The notes beneath the pieces were generated by a model that was given only the letters and a program-made list of their open reading frames with translations, was not told where the DNA came from and ran no database searches. A stretch of 64,000 nucleotides of DNA from Sophora flavescens. Taxonomy: Eukaryota; Streptophyta; Magnoliopsida; Fabales; Fabaceae. The stretch covers positions 131,137,402-131,201,401 of the forward strand of contig CM061064.1 of NCBI GenBank assembly GCA_030762895.1. The letters run 5' to 3'. Positions 1 to 11,060 of this stretch are shown here, in pieces. Made by a program: the position numbers and the translations under genes. Position 1 is the stretch's first letter. Every line of letters starts with the position of its first letter.

Positions 1-2010
1 TGTTCAAGACCCAAGAGTTTGCATCAAACAAAATTTTCTTTCCCTATGATCTTGTCAAGGCCGAACCCTAACTTAGTGTGGGGGGAAGGAACTTTGTTCA
101 AATTTTAACAAGTCTTGCTTGATTCAATCCTTTTAGTACATGTATGTCTTAAATCCATGATGTTGAATCAAAATAAAAACTCTAACCCAAATTTTTACTC
201 ATGATCGAAATTTGTTTCTTGAAGGGTTGGAATATTTGATTTCAATCTTTGTATATTAATCATTGTTTTAGGGTTTTAAGTGATCAAGGATCACTAATCC
301 AAAGAGCTTAAGAATTTTAGAAATTTTGTGTCATAAAATCACCCCATGGTCGAAAGTCTTAACATTGTGGTTAAGATGGTTTTGATTCAATTTTTGTTAA
401 GTAAGCTTTGTTTATGTCTTAATCTTGCTTAAGGATCCTTAATCTAAAAGCTTGCAAAATTTTATCATCTCTAGCCAACTTAAAAACCTCATGGCCGAAC
501 CTATCATATAGGAGCATAGGTGTATTTAGTGTTTGATTGATAATTATTTGTTGTGTTTTGTTGAAGGATAAATTGTTGTGTGAATTGTGTACGTGTTTTG
601 CGGAGATTGGATGGTTGACGGAACTTAAATTCAGAAGGAAAAATCTTCAAGAGGTAAGGGGAGTACCTGAGGGATTTTTCCGGTAGTTGTATGTAATTTG
701 TTTGTGGTCTGTATTCTTTATGGGGTGTATTTATTATTTTTTGTAGTCAGCATTATTTGCTTTTAAATTATCTGATTTTAATTATTGAATTATCTTCATT
801 TAATTGTGATTATATTTTGTTGCATGCCATTAATTGCTATTTGCTATATTATTGGCATAAAATGATTTTTGATGTTGATTGTGGATTGGAAAGCCTGACA
901 GTGGTCAGCGCTCAATTAATTAGGAGGTTAAAAGCATTAACAAGCTTTTTATGAAATATTGATTTTTAATTAGTGGAAAATAGTAATATATTTTTACTTA
1001 ATTATTTGATTGGTGAAAAATGGATAATAGTGAAAATAATATTATTTTAATGATTTAACGACGTAAGAGTGTTTTATGAGTCATAGTGAGGACGTAACCG
1101 TGAAATTATTTTAGTATTGCTAATTTTTACATAAGAAAATTCTAAATATTAGAAAACGTTGTTATACAAAATAAGTTTCAAAAATAATTTTATTACGGTG
1201 GTGGAAAAATTATTTTACTAGAAAAGTCATATTTGGACTAAAAACGTCAAACGTCGGACAATTTCGAGAATATTTACATAAGTATTATTAAAAATGGTAA
1301 TATTAGTTAAAACATAGATTTTGTCTCAAAGCAATATTTTCAGGTTCAAAATATTGATTTTTGAAAGAAAATGAATTTTGAGTGATTTTGATGATTTTAT
1401 AAAACGAATTTCAAACGTAAAAGGATTTTCTGTAAAGTGGATTTATACAACAGGTTATTTCCAACAACTTGGATAAGTTGTGGAAATTTTGTTTTTGGAT
1501 TTGTGTTTCATAGAGCGAAAATGTTTTTCAAATTGAAAGACGAACCTAGTTGCCGAGACGTCGGGTCTAGTGTTCTTTGGTATGGATCGTGTGTCCTCAA
1601 CGGGAAGTTATTGACCTGATGTCCTATAAAAATCCATATTGATTTTTGTGCGCCAAAATCTACGAATCTAAATCTGGTGTATTGGTCTAGATTTCGTGAT
1701 TTGCACATTTTTGACTTGGAGTCTGTTTAATTGGTATGGTTGAGAAACTTAAATGTTTAAACATTGGATTGATTGTGAGCCTTTGAGCCTCGACATCGAA
1801 AGAATGAACACAAAGAAAACGACGTGAACAAAACCTTTTACATGCATTTTTGGGCAGACGTGCCTCTGCATATGACTTGAATTCTTGATGGCAAGTATTC
1901 ATGAAGTTTGCATCACTGTGCCTTGATGGACATATGACCACGAAACCATATACTATGCATGGTATTCACTGTGCCTCATTTTGGAAAGTGTTATGGTTCA
2001 TTTTAATTCT

Positions 2011-2077
2011 GCCTTATCTGGAAACGATAAATTTTTCCTTATTTGGCAACGATAACTTCTGCCTTATTTGGCAACGA
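2011..2077 (+). repeat. Short tandem repeat in LTR, three degenerate copies
   Basis: Three copies of a CCTTATTTGGCAACGATAA-like unit with short spacers. It lies in the part of the LTR where the related LTRs carry other, unrelated minisatellites. Confidence 0.7.
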
Positions 2078-2460
2078 GAGTCTGATCAGCTCATTTATTT
2101 GGTGTTTGAAGCTCCGGAGATTAGTTACAAAAGTTAGACGATGAATATTGAAGTGTCATGGTTTTTAAAACAACGAAGATTGTCGGGTATGAAACCCTTT
2201 GATAAATAATTGTTTATTTTGAATATACATGTTAAATGATGTTTGTGTGTGGTGCATATGGTTATCGTTTTAAAATCCATATATTGGAACTCACCCTTGC
2301 ATATACATGTTTTCTGGCTTTGCTGTTGTACCTTGGTACACGAGTGCAGATGTTGCAGAAGCGTTCCTTAAGTCACTTGGAGACTTAAGTCCGAATTGCG
2401 GAAGGAGATGCGTGATCATAGGGATGATCACGAGGTTTTATCAGTGACTGTCTTGTAGAG

Positions 2461-3783
2461 TGATGAGTGTGATTTCACCTCATTTCATTTACATTTTTGA
2501 ATGCATTCTCATATAGTTTAGGCAATTTTAATTTGATTTTTGTTAGTTCTTACCTTGGAACGGGTAAGGCGGTTTTGTGGTGTTGTTTTGCAGAAATTAA
2601 GGATTAAATGCTCAAGATCAACCATGATGGAGCTTGCATGAAGATGGGGCTTGAAAAGTGAAGAGAATGAGCCAAACAGAGCCCATCACGGCCTAGCCGT
2701 GATGACCATCACGGCCATGATCAAGCAAAACTGAAAATAAAAGAAGGCAAAAGTCAGAGCTGGTCACGACCTAGCCGTTATGAGCATCACGGCCGTGACA
2801 AACCAAAAATTGAAGAAGCGCCCATGGTAGAACCCGTCACGGCCATCACGGCCGTGACGTGCATTATTTGGATCTGAATTTGTGATTGGGATTCTAACTT
2901 CCCTAATCTATAAATAAGGCATCTGGGCAGAACATAGGGTGCGGCGACTTTTACCCTAAAAGGATGTTTTCTCTAAACCAGGGGCTGCTGTGACTGCTGT
3001 GGAAAGCTTCCATGGAGTTTCTTCTCTCCTTTGTTTCTATTGTTTTGATTTTGGCTTTCTCTATGACTATGCGTAGCTAATTTCCTTTTTGTTGGGAGTA
3101 GATGTAGCAATACCGAATCTCATGTATTTGCCTTGATTTATTAATCTATGTTTATGCTTCTTTATTAGTGTTTGATTCGTATGCTTAATGCTTTTTGTGG
3201 TCTGATCATCCATGAATTTTTCTGAGATTTGATTTGCAATTGGGAAGTTCTTATCATTTCTTGATCTGAAATTAATCACCTAGTAAACCTTGCATCTAGG
3301 AATGGATCTTGGTTTATTAGTAATCGTGTAATCCCTACTCTTAATGCAAATTCATTAATTAAGCCACATAAGGAATTAGGGTCTAATTAGGGGATTTAGG
3401 CTCTTGTCATCTAAGGAATTAGGACTTGAGTAATCTTGTGGGTTGATTTTAATATTTGAAGCATAAATTGGATTGGTAGTCTTAGTATTGCATGAGGTAA
3501 AGGTTTAGTGAAGTTTAATCCCAACATCTTTCATCATATTTGAAGAATCCTTCTTTTTGCATTCCAAGTGTTTAATAAAAATCCTAAAAGAACTTGTTCC
3601 TTTTTATTTTGTTATTTTAAATTGGCTTGGTATTTAATATTGAGCTCCCTTCCTTCCAAATATCCGCTTAGATAGTAGTTGAGTTGTTACGTGCTAGTAC
3701 CTGTCTCAGTCCTCGTGGGAACGATATCCCTCTTACCTCTTTACTACTTGTACGACTTGGTATACTTACCAAGACCGTCAACA
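2461..3783 (+). mobile_element. Solo LTR (1323 bp), probably Ty3-gypsy, nested in the long LTR
   Basis: The segment begins TGATGAGTG and ends GTCAACA and is flanked by a perfect 5-bp duplication TAGAG (2456-2460 and 3784-3788). The host LTR reads through once it is removed, as shown by the related LTR at 12254-16613. A TATA-like box CTATAAATAAGG near 2908 supports plus orientation. There is no internal domain, so it is a solo LTR left by LTR-LTR recombination. The TGATGAG start and the tail near 3745-3783 resemble Athila/Tat-type LTRs, but I cannot assign the lineage firmly. Confidence 0.85.
2686..2859 (+). repeat. Cluster of CACGGCC/GGCCGTG inverted repeats in the solo LTR
   Basis: Three groups of imperfect palindromes built from ATCACGGCC and GGCCGTGAT (about 2686-2717, 2764-2800, 2834-2859). 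They could fold into hairpins upstream of the TATA-like box near 2908. A closely similar block lies reverse-complemented inside the CACTA element at 7239-7323. Confidence 0.8.
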
Positions 3784-4092
3784 TAGAGCGACCAACTTAG
3801 GATTTTCTTTGGGTGGTATGTTTTGAGAAAGTTTGTGTAGGTCTTTTGAAAACCTTCATATGGTTTGAAATTTTGTTGTGAATACTATGTTTTGTTTTTT
3901 TACTATTGTGATGTGTACGTTATGTTCGAAGTATTCAGAAGAAAATATTTTTACACCCAGATTTTTTTTTGACTTAAAATAAATCAATTTCTGAAAGCAA
4001 CCAGCAAATTTCTTTTTAATTTATTTCCGCATGTGTTCTTAATGTGATGCCCAAGGGGCACTAGTGGAAAATATACATTAGACGGTAAAGGT

Positions 4093-4352
4093 TTACGTCA
4101 GTTAACCAAAAGCTAGACGTTAAAAAGGGGGCGGTGGCAGTTTTGTAAATATCAGACTTCATTAATTCAATTTTAACGTCAATTGTTGTAAGGACTGACG
4201 TTAAAAGTGAAGTGACTCACTTTTAACGTCATTTCAATAAACAACTGACGTTAACAATGAACATTTTAACGTCAGTTCTTTATCGAATTGACGTTAAATG
4301 TGAGTCACTTCACTTTTAACTTCAGTCCTTACATCAACAGACGTTAAAGGTT
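4093..4352. repeat. CACTA left subterminal repeats (ACGTCAG motif)
   Basis: Many copies of AACGTCAGTT and its complement AACTGACGTT, some paired to give short hairpins. In CACTA elements such arrays bind the TNPA-type protein. Further copies lie at about 5257-5390, 6268-6305 and 6458-6660, so the left array extends well inward. Confidence 0.85.
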
Positions 4353-4646
4353 ATTTTAATAAATTTTTTATCTAGTATACGTACCCTTTCGCATTGCCTT
4401 CCTCAAAGTTTCAGTTTCACAATTGCTTTGATGTTTTGTGTTTCTGTTTTGAAAACTAAAGTATATGTGCGAAGTATAAGTTGAATCAATAACCCAAACC
4501 AGATCTCATTCATGAAGTGTAATACAGACTGATACAGAAGATTGAAAGGGTTTAAAATCCTATAAAAAGTTACATTGAAAGGGTTTAAAATCCTAAACAT
4601 TTGTTGAGGCTTCGTTCCCTTCACGGGTGAGCAAGAGAGGAGAGTC

Positions 4647-4918
4647 GAGCGACTGAGTTTTCCAGAATTCAATGAGGAGGTTGTGTGGCAAAGAATAAGG
4701 CCACTTTTGGAACCCCTTATCACACCTGAAACATTAAAGCTACATCCCATCAGAGAGTTTTATGAAATATGCCAAAGGGAAAACTATACTCCGAATGTGA
4801 CCATGTCTAGCAGTGATGATGTTACTCATGTTGGAATCGAGGTACATGCTGATAATGTGGTCATTCATATGCTGAGGTTTTGGAACTGTAGCAGCCGATT
4901 CTACGGAAGGATGATAAG
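4647..4918 (+). pseudogene. Captured fragment resembling a Dicer-like (DCL) C-terminal exon
   Basis: An open frame of about 90 codons contains VWQRIRPLLEPLITPETLKL followed by HPIREFYEICQRENY. This combination matches, from my knowledge of the family, the stretch in plant Dicer-like proteins (most like DCL2) that joins the last RNase III domain to the C-terminal double-stranded-RNA-binding domain. A splice donor-like AAG|GTGAGC follows at 4918/4919, so the fragment looks like a genomic exon with part of its intron. The end of the fragment is less conserved, and no upstream RNase III, PAZ or helicase part is present. It lies between the left subterminal repeats and the tnpA-like gene and shares its strand. 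It cannot encode a functional Dicer. An unrelated protein with similar wording is possible; no search was run. Confidence 0.6.
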
Positions 4919-6480
4919 GTGAGCAACTCACATTATGTGATTTACAGAACCTTATCACCCATGTTATGTGATTTACACAACCTCAGAAGTTGTTTGACCA
5001 TTAAGACAAAGATCTTTGAGTCTATGAATAGGAAGAAAGAGTGATGAAGTTAATCTCCATGGTAGAGCCATATTGTGAAGCAGAAAATAAAAGGAAGGAA
5101 GGAAGCTATTTATTGGAGTAGATGATGAAGTTACTAGGCGTGGTAAGTTGCTAAAAAATTAAGTTGATCATTAAGAGGATTAGCTAGGTTCCAAGGTGAA
5201 TGGGTAAGTAGCACAGTAGTCAAAGCAATGAATTTTTTTGCAGAAACCTATATACCTTTAACGTCAGTTGTTTAATACAACTGACGTTAAAACTTGTTTA
5301 AATAAAAAATATTTATTTTTAACGTCATTTTTTTATACAACTGACGTTAAAAGTGTGATTTTTACTTGATTAAATAAATAGGCGACGTAAATAATCCTAT
5401 ATCCCTATCCGAAATGCCCCTTTGTCACTCTTAACACAGTCACTCCATATATATAGTGCAGTTTATTTCTAAACTTTTTTTTTAAACAAGTTTATTTTTA
5501 ATCTTCATTAATTAGCTTGAATTAGTAAACAAATTCTTGTGCAAATTAAAATAAATAAACACTTAACATAAAAACAAGTTATATGTATAATCAAATCGTA
5601 TCTCATTGAAGCGATTCATAAGTTACAATTAAATGATTAAAAGATAAAAAATTCTGCAACATAGCCCTAAAATATAAAAAAGTTTTGCTTCAACATCATT
5701 TTCTTCTCAGTCCTGTCCTCAGAAACTCCAATGGATGCATCTCCTCCCTCACTTGAATTCCATGATGCAAAAGTGAATCCACATTGAAATGGATCTATGC
5801 ATCTTCTCCTTCACTAGAATTCCTTGATGCATCGTCTTGAATCCACAGTCACTTGCTTCCAAAGCAATGTGAAAGGGATGACGGGGATGAAATAAAGTGA
5901 GGGAATCACATTATGTGATTTACCCAACCTTACCATCCATGTTATGTGATTTACTCAACCTCAGATGTTTTTTTACCATTAAGACAGAGACCTTGAAGTC
6001 TAGGAATAGGAAGAAATAACAACACCTCAAATATGATAGAGGCATATTGTGAAGGAAAAAGCATGAAATATATAGGAAAAGAGGGGAGTGTAATACAGAT
6101 CGACTGATACAGAAGAATATGGTTCTTTATATAGAGAAGAAAGACTACCTGAATTTCTTGAAAACTGATCTAAAAACTTAATGCTCATTAAGAGGATTAG
6201 GTTACAAGGTGAATGGGTAAGTAGCACAGTAGTCAAAGGAATGAATGTTTTTGCAGAAACTAATAAACTTTTAACATCAGTTGTATAATACAACTGACGT
6301 TAAAAGTGTGATTTTCAGTTAAATAACTAGCTGACGTAAATAATCCTATATCCTATATAGGGAAGAGAGATTGATTTTCTTGAAAACTGATCTATAAACT
6401 TAATGCTCAGGGTTAGTAACACAGTAGTCAAAGGAATTAATGTTTTTGCAGAACACTTTTAACGTCAGTTATCTTCAACA
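4919..6480 (+). repeat. Internal duplication inside the CACTA element
   Basis: About 4919-5045 is repeated at about 5897-6020 (shared landmarks: CACATTATGTGATTTAC, TTAAGACA, AGGAATAGGAAGAAA), and about 5168-5245 at about 6184-6260, with a third partial copy near 6410-6455 (AGTAGTCAAAGGAAT). The copies are about 1 kb apart and diverged. No coding potential was recognised between them. Confidence 0.75.
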
Positions 6481-6679
6481 GCGGACGTTTAAAGTTTTTT
6501 ATTTTTTACGCCAGTTTCTTAATAAAACTGACGTTAATTAAATATCCTTTAACGTCAGTTTTTACAAACAAGTGACGTAAAATGTAGTTTTATTTTGATT
6601 ATAACGTTTACACCCTCGTCCTTTAACGTCAGTTTTTACAAACAACTGACGTAAAATATTGTTTTATTTTGATTATAAC

Positions 6680-7015
6680 GTTTACACTCGCGCGCCTTCT
6701 ACACTTCGCTCTGTACGTCTCTTTTCTCTTTTCATCACGCTCAACCCTCACTCTTACTCTCACTCTGCCCTAATCGCGAGCTCATCTCCACCGCAACCAC
6801 CGCGAGGGCTTCTTCGCCACCATCGTGAGGTACACTCTTAATCCCTAACTCTGTCTTTCCCGCTCATTCTTTGCAATAACTTGACATCTCTCTTTCCCCT
6901 TCCCGCGCACTAACTCTCCTTGTCCCTCTGCTCTCAGTAACCACATCGAATGTTGGCCACCACTCGAGCTCCCCCCCACCACCATGCGAGCGCCTATTTC
7001 TGGTGAGTCTTTAGG
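6680..7015 (+). promoter_or_regulatory. GC-richer segment, possible promoter/5' UTR of the tnpA-like gene
   Basis: This stretch is clearly more GC- and pyrimidine-rich than its surroundings and lies directly upstream of the tnpA-like coding exons. CATCGTGAG|GTACAC near 6831 could be a splice donor of a non-coding first exon. The short open frame here (6659-6841) has no recognisable domain. Assignment as a promoter or leader is inference. Confidence 0.35.
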
Positions 7016-7026
7016 GCACATTTTTT

Positions 7027-7220
7027 TATTTTTGGTTTTGAGTGTATGTTGAAACTGTAGTCTCAGTAGTTGAAACTTGAAACTGTGAGTTTGAGTTGTT
7101 TGGAATGTCTCTATTTTTGGTTTTGAGTGTATGTTGAAACTGTAGTCTCAGTAGTTGAAACTTGAAACCGTGAGTTTGAGTTGTTTGGAATGTCTCTATT
7201 TTTGGTTTTGAGTGCATGTT
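7027..7220 (+). repeat. 85-bp tandem repeat, 2.3 copies
   Basis: The unit starting TATTTTTGGTTTTGAGTGTA begins at 7027, 7112 and 7197 (partial). The two full copies differ at about one position, so the duplication is recent relative to the rest of the CACTA element. Confidence 0.9.
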
Positions 7221-7238
7221 GCTATGCTGGTTGATCTG

Positions 7239-7323
7239 TCACGGCCGTGATGCTCATCACGGCTAGGCCGTGATCAGTTCTGCATGTGAGGGTCTGGTTC
7301 AGTTGGCACGTTACGGCCGTGAC
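7239..7323 (-). repeat. CACGGCC palindrome block shared with the 2461-3783 solo LTR
   Basis: TCACGGCCGTGATGCTCAT followed by CACGGCTAGGCCGTGA, plus a further CACGTTACGGCCGTGACC. Read on the minus strand, about 40 bp match the block near 2764-2805 of the solo LTR. It directly follows the 85-bp repeats and lies upstream of the tnpA-like coding exons. Confidence 0.75.
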
Positions 7324-7499
7324 CAGTGCTTGGTAATCTTCAAAAACTATAGTTTTCAATCTCCCGTATTGTCCTTATATTGGATAGATGTTTTGTATAT
7401 CTACAGGACCTATCTAGTTATTTTTATTTATACTTCTGTATTTATTTTGAGTTATAACCTATGTTAATACATATATATTGTTTCTGAACAGACATACAT

Positions 7500-10480
7500 A
7501 TGGATCAGTCGGATAGCCCACATGCACGGGAGGACACTGTGGGGGTTTCGCAGGACCTGATCACGCCTACGCCTGATTCTAGTGTAAGTTTACATGTTAT
7601 ATACTATCTTTAGTCCTTCTTTTTAATGTAAGTTTATAATGTTACAACCCTCTATTTTATCATTTTTTTGTCGATACAGACATCACAGGCTCATAGGAAA
7701 CGGGGTAGAGGAGCCACCTCGTTGAAGAAACTAGAGAAGGACAGGTAAAGCGGACAAAAGCTTGAGGTGTCCTTCGATGCTAATCTAAATGCCCAGGGAC
7801 CCCGTGCTAAAGAATTTAATAAGTGGGTGTTTCTACAAGCGAAGCAGCACGTAAGCATCAACTACAACCACTGGAATGACGTTCCACAGAACGTTAAGGA
7901 TCAGATTTGGGAGGCTATCGCGGTATTTTACCTTTACATTCGTTTGATTTACATTATTAGATAATTATCCGAGTTATAATCCATCCAGTTGTTATGTATT
8001 TAATGTGTAGGTAGCTTGGACTGTGCCAAATGACGAGGATCATCGTCATAAATGTATGAAAATGGCATCAAAGCGTTGGAATGGGTTCAAGCATGATCTT
8101 ACCAGGTACTATGTATCTGGGAAGAAGTGTCTTGATAAAATGTTCTCGGATTATCCCTGGATTGATTAGGATACTTGGGATATGTTTGCCAGGAGTCGAC
8201 AGGATGGAGAATTTCAGGTTGGTTGATTAAGTTAATTTTGTATGATTATTATAGATCATTTAACTGTATTTAATTATGTGTTTTTGTTTGAATAGGCTAA
8301 GGCAAATAAGGGTCGACAGAATCAGGCGAAGAACGTCCACCGCCACACCATGTCTCAGGGTGGGTACCAGACTCGGATCGAGCAGATGATGGCGGATAGG
8401 CTGAGGGCGAAGCAGGAAGAGCACTATGCTAGGATTGAAAGAGGAGAGGTGCCCGAGTGTACACCATTAAGTCCTCCGTCGGACATCGACCGCTAGGATG
8501 TCTGGTTAGCCGGTCGCATGACAAAGATGGGATCTTTTAAAGTTGATGCCACTCGCGAAGTGGCAGATAAGATTGTAAGTAAATAATTAACTTGATTTTA
8601 ATTGATATTTGTATAGATAGTTACAACACTTTTCACTTGCATGTTTTTTCATTTTTTTTCATTGTAGATGGATCTTAAAGCACAATCCTCCCAGGGCTCA
8701 TTCGTCCCTTCTGGACGGCGGGACGTCTTGATGACTGCTCTAGGCAAGAAAGACCATCCTGGTCGGGTTCTCGGTGTTCCTGGGAACGTGACCATCAAAG
8801 AATATTATGGCAAGTCTGCTTCACAAAAGCGGGTGGTCGATGAAGCATCAATTTTGGCTGACATTACTCAGCACCTCATGTCCAACCCAGCTATTACAAC
8901 ACATCTGATGCAAAGCTTAATATCCAACCCGGAATTCAAGCAGGCTCTTGCCAGAGAGCTTTCCTCCGTCGGTACATCCCAAGACACCGTAGGGCATGCC
9001 AACCCTTCACATGTGAGCACAAAAGAGAGTTTTAGTAGGGCACATGTGGAGGACGATGAGTTGGCAGCTAGGGAGCGGGAGTTCGAAGTCCAACGCCATG
9101 GGCATGAGTTGGAAATGAAAAGGCGTGAGCTTGAGTTGGACTCCAAACGACGTGAGCTCGAAATGTTAACAAAGGTATGTATTCATTATTAATGTCCAAA
9201 TTAGTCAAATAATTACTTGTGTTTTTTTTAATTATCAACAACTTATCTATTTTATTTTTCCTAAACTGAAGGCCAAGTCGACGTCGGTGTCGCTGTCACC
9301 TATCACTCGTTTGTTCCAACTTGGTGAGGATTATGCGTTTGAGATTTTTGAATGTCCATTGGAGCACGATGGATGGGTGGCACGGCCAGATCAACGGAGG
9401 ATATTTACCTTCTGTGGTGACGATCTCAGGAACGCCTGCAGAAATAACGTCTAGATGAACAACAATGTTTTCAGTCTCTGGTGCACGTAAGTTAATTTTA
9501 ATTTTTTAACTTATTTATTTTTGGTATTTTTCCATTTAATAATTTATTTTAATTTCAATATATATATTATGTAATTAACATCCACACCTTTTCATATCTT
9601 AGGTATCTCCATCGTCTTCAGCTTGATAAGGGCGTTGCATCAGTTTACGGCTTCTTAGATCCGTAAATCCTTCTGGCCGAATTCTTTGCTGGCGATGCAT
9701 TGAGTAAATACTTAGGGAATTTGTTGGGAGACAATCAGAAAGAATTATATCTGGCTCCCTACTGTATGAAAAGCCATTGGCAGTTGTTCGTACTTCACCC
9801 GTCGGCATACTGTCATATTCTATTGCTCTCTCCACCAACAGCCGCCACAGGTGGTGTTGGAAGCTGTAAATAAGTAAGTAACTAATCTTAAATTTAATTT
9901 AAGTTTTAATATCAGTTGTTTTTAGTTTATTATACACATGATATATGAATTTGTTAATTGATCGACATGATTATTTGTTTATGATAGCGCGCTGAAGGCG
10001 AGTAGCATAGGTTGCGCCAACGGGAGAAGTAGGACTTCCAAGGCTAAAGCAAATTCTGTATGGAACATCATCAAGGTTTGGTAGTTTATTTATCAAATAA
10101 TTAATATTATAATTACTAATTTATATGTATATTCAACTGACATTGAAATTAATTTTGTTGGTAGTCTCGATTTCAAAATGACGGGTGGTCGTGCGGCTAT
10201 TATGTGATGCTTCATATGCTGAACATAGTCTCCACATCTATTACGGATGGATGGAATAAGGTAATATTTAAACAACTTGTTAAATTATATATTATAGTTT
10301 TGAAGATGACTTGCATTGATGTTATTGTTATTATTTGAACGTGTGTAGGCATTTAACGACCAATCACCTATTCAAGAAGATGAGTTAAGAGACTTGAGGA
10401 TGCGCTTCACTGAATTCTTCTTCAAGTATGCGGCTGAAAAAGGAATTGACAAGATACCTCCGCAATACTTAGATAAATAG
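7500..10480 (+). pseudogene. CACTA tnpA-like gene (plant En/Spm transposase_24 type) with Ulp1-like C-terminus, decayed
   Basis: Ten exons can be traced by GT/AG sites: about 7500-7583, 7680-7921, 8010-8217, 8297-8573, 8669-9174, 9272-9488, 9602-9884, 9989-10075, 10165-10260 and 10350-10480. The N-terminal half reads like the plant Ptta/En/Spm transposase family, with WNGFKHDLTRYYV, DTWDMFARSRQDGEFQ and a basic, Glu/Arg-rich coiled-coil segment (about 9055-9170). The C-terminal exons resemble a C48/Ulp1 (SUMO-protease-like) fold: SHWQLFVL holds the likely catalytic His, and NDGWSCGYYVM the likely catalytic Cys. Such proteins bind subterminal repeats in related elements; the role of the protease part is not established. 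In-frame stops at about 7744, 8167, 8494, 9452 and 9664, and a frameshift near 9810, show that it is a pseudogene. The strongest conserved block is 8669-9174. Confidence 0.8.
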
Positions 10481-10738
10481 TTTTTTTGTTAGAATTTAGA
10501 AACTAATTAATAACATGTATATATATATCCTTAGATTGGTAGTTTTGTTTTTTTAGACATTGGAACTAAAATTTATTTATATATATACATGGGTTTTGGT
10601 TTTAAGTCCCCCCATTGTTCCATTTTTCCTTTGCAATTATGTAATGTGTGTGATATTCTGTGTTACTGGGATATTTACTGAATGCATGGATAGCTGAGGG
10701 GAGTGATATTTTAAAACTGAATTTAAAAAAAAAATCTA

Positions 10739-11060
10739 TTAACGTCAGTTGTATCAAACAACTGACGTTAAAATTAAACCTTTAACGTCAGTTCTTTATA
10801 ACAACTGATGTTAGTTTTAACAAAATTAACGTCCATTGTCTTAAAGAACTGACGTTAATAGTTTTATGTTTAACGTCAGTTGTTTAAAAAATTGACGTTA
10901 ATTTTTACAAAATTAACGTCTGTTTTGTTAAAGAACTGACGTTAATAGTTTTATATTTAACGTCAGTTCTCAACTGACGTTAAAATATTAACTATTAACG
11001 TCAGCTGTATTTACGTCAGTCAGTATTCTGACGTAAAAAATCAATTTTAACTGACGTAAA
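10739..11060. repeat. CACTA right subterminal repeats (ACGTCAG motif)
   Basis: More than ten AACGTCAGTT / AACTGACGTT copies in both orientations, for example the hairpin AACGTCAGTTGTATCAAACA then ACTGACGTT at 10741-10769. They mirror the left subterminal array. Confidence 0.88.

Noticed and set aside
7026..7217. 63-codon minus frame with internal repeats
   Set aside because: Translation of the 85-bp tandem duplication in the CACTA element.
9599..9838. 79-codon minus frame
   Set aside because: Shadow of the tnpA/Ulp1-like exon on the plus strand.
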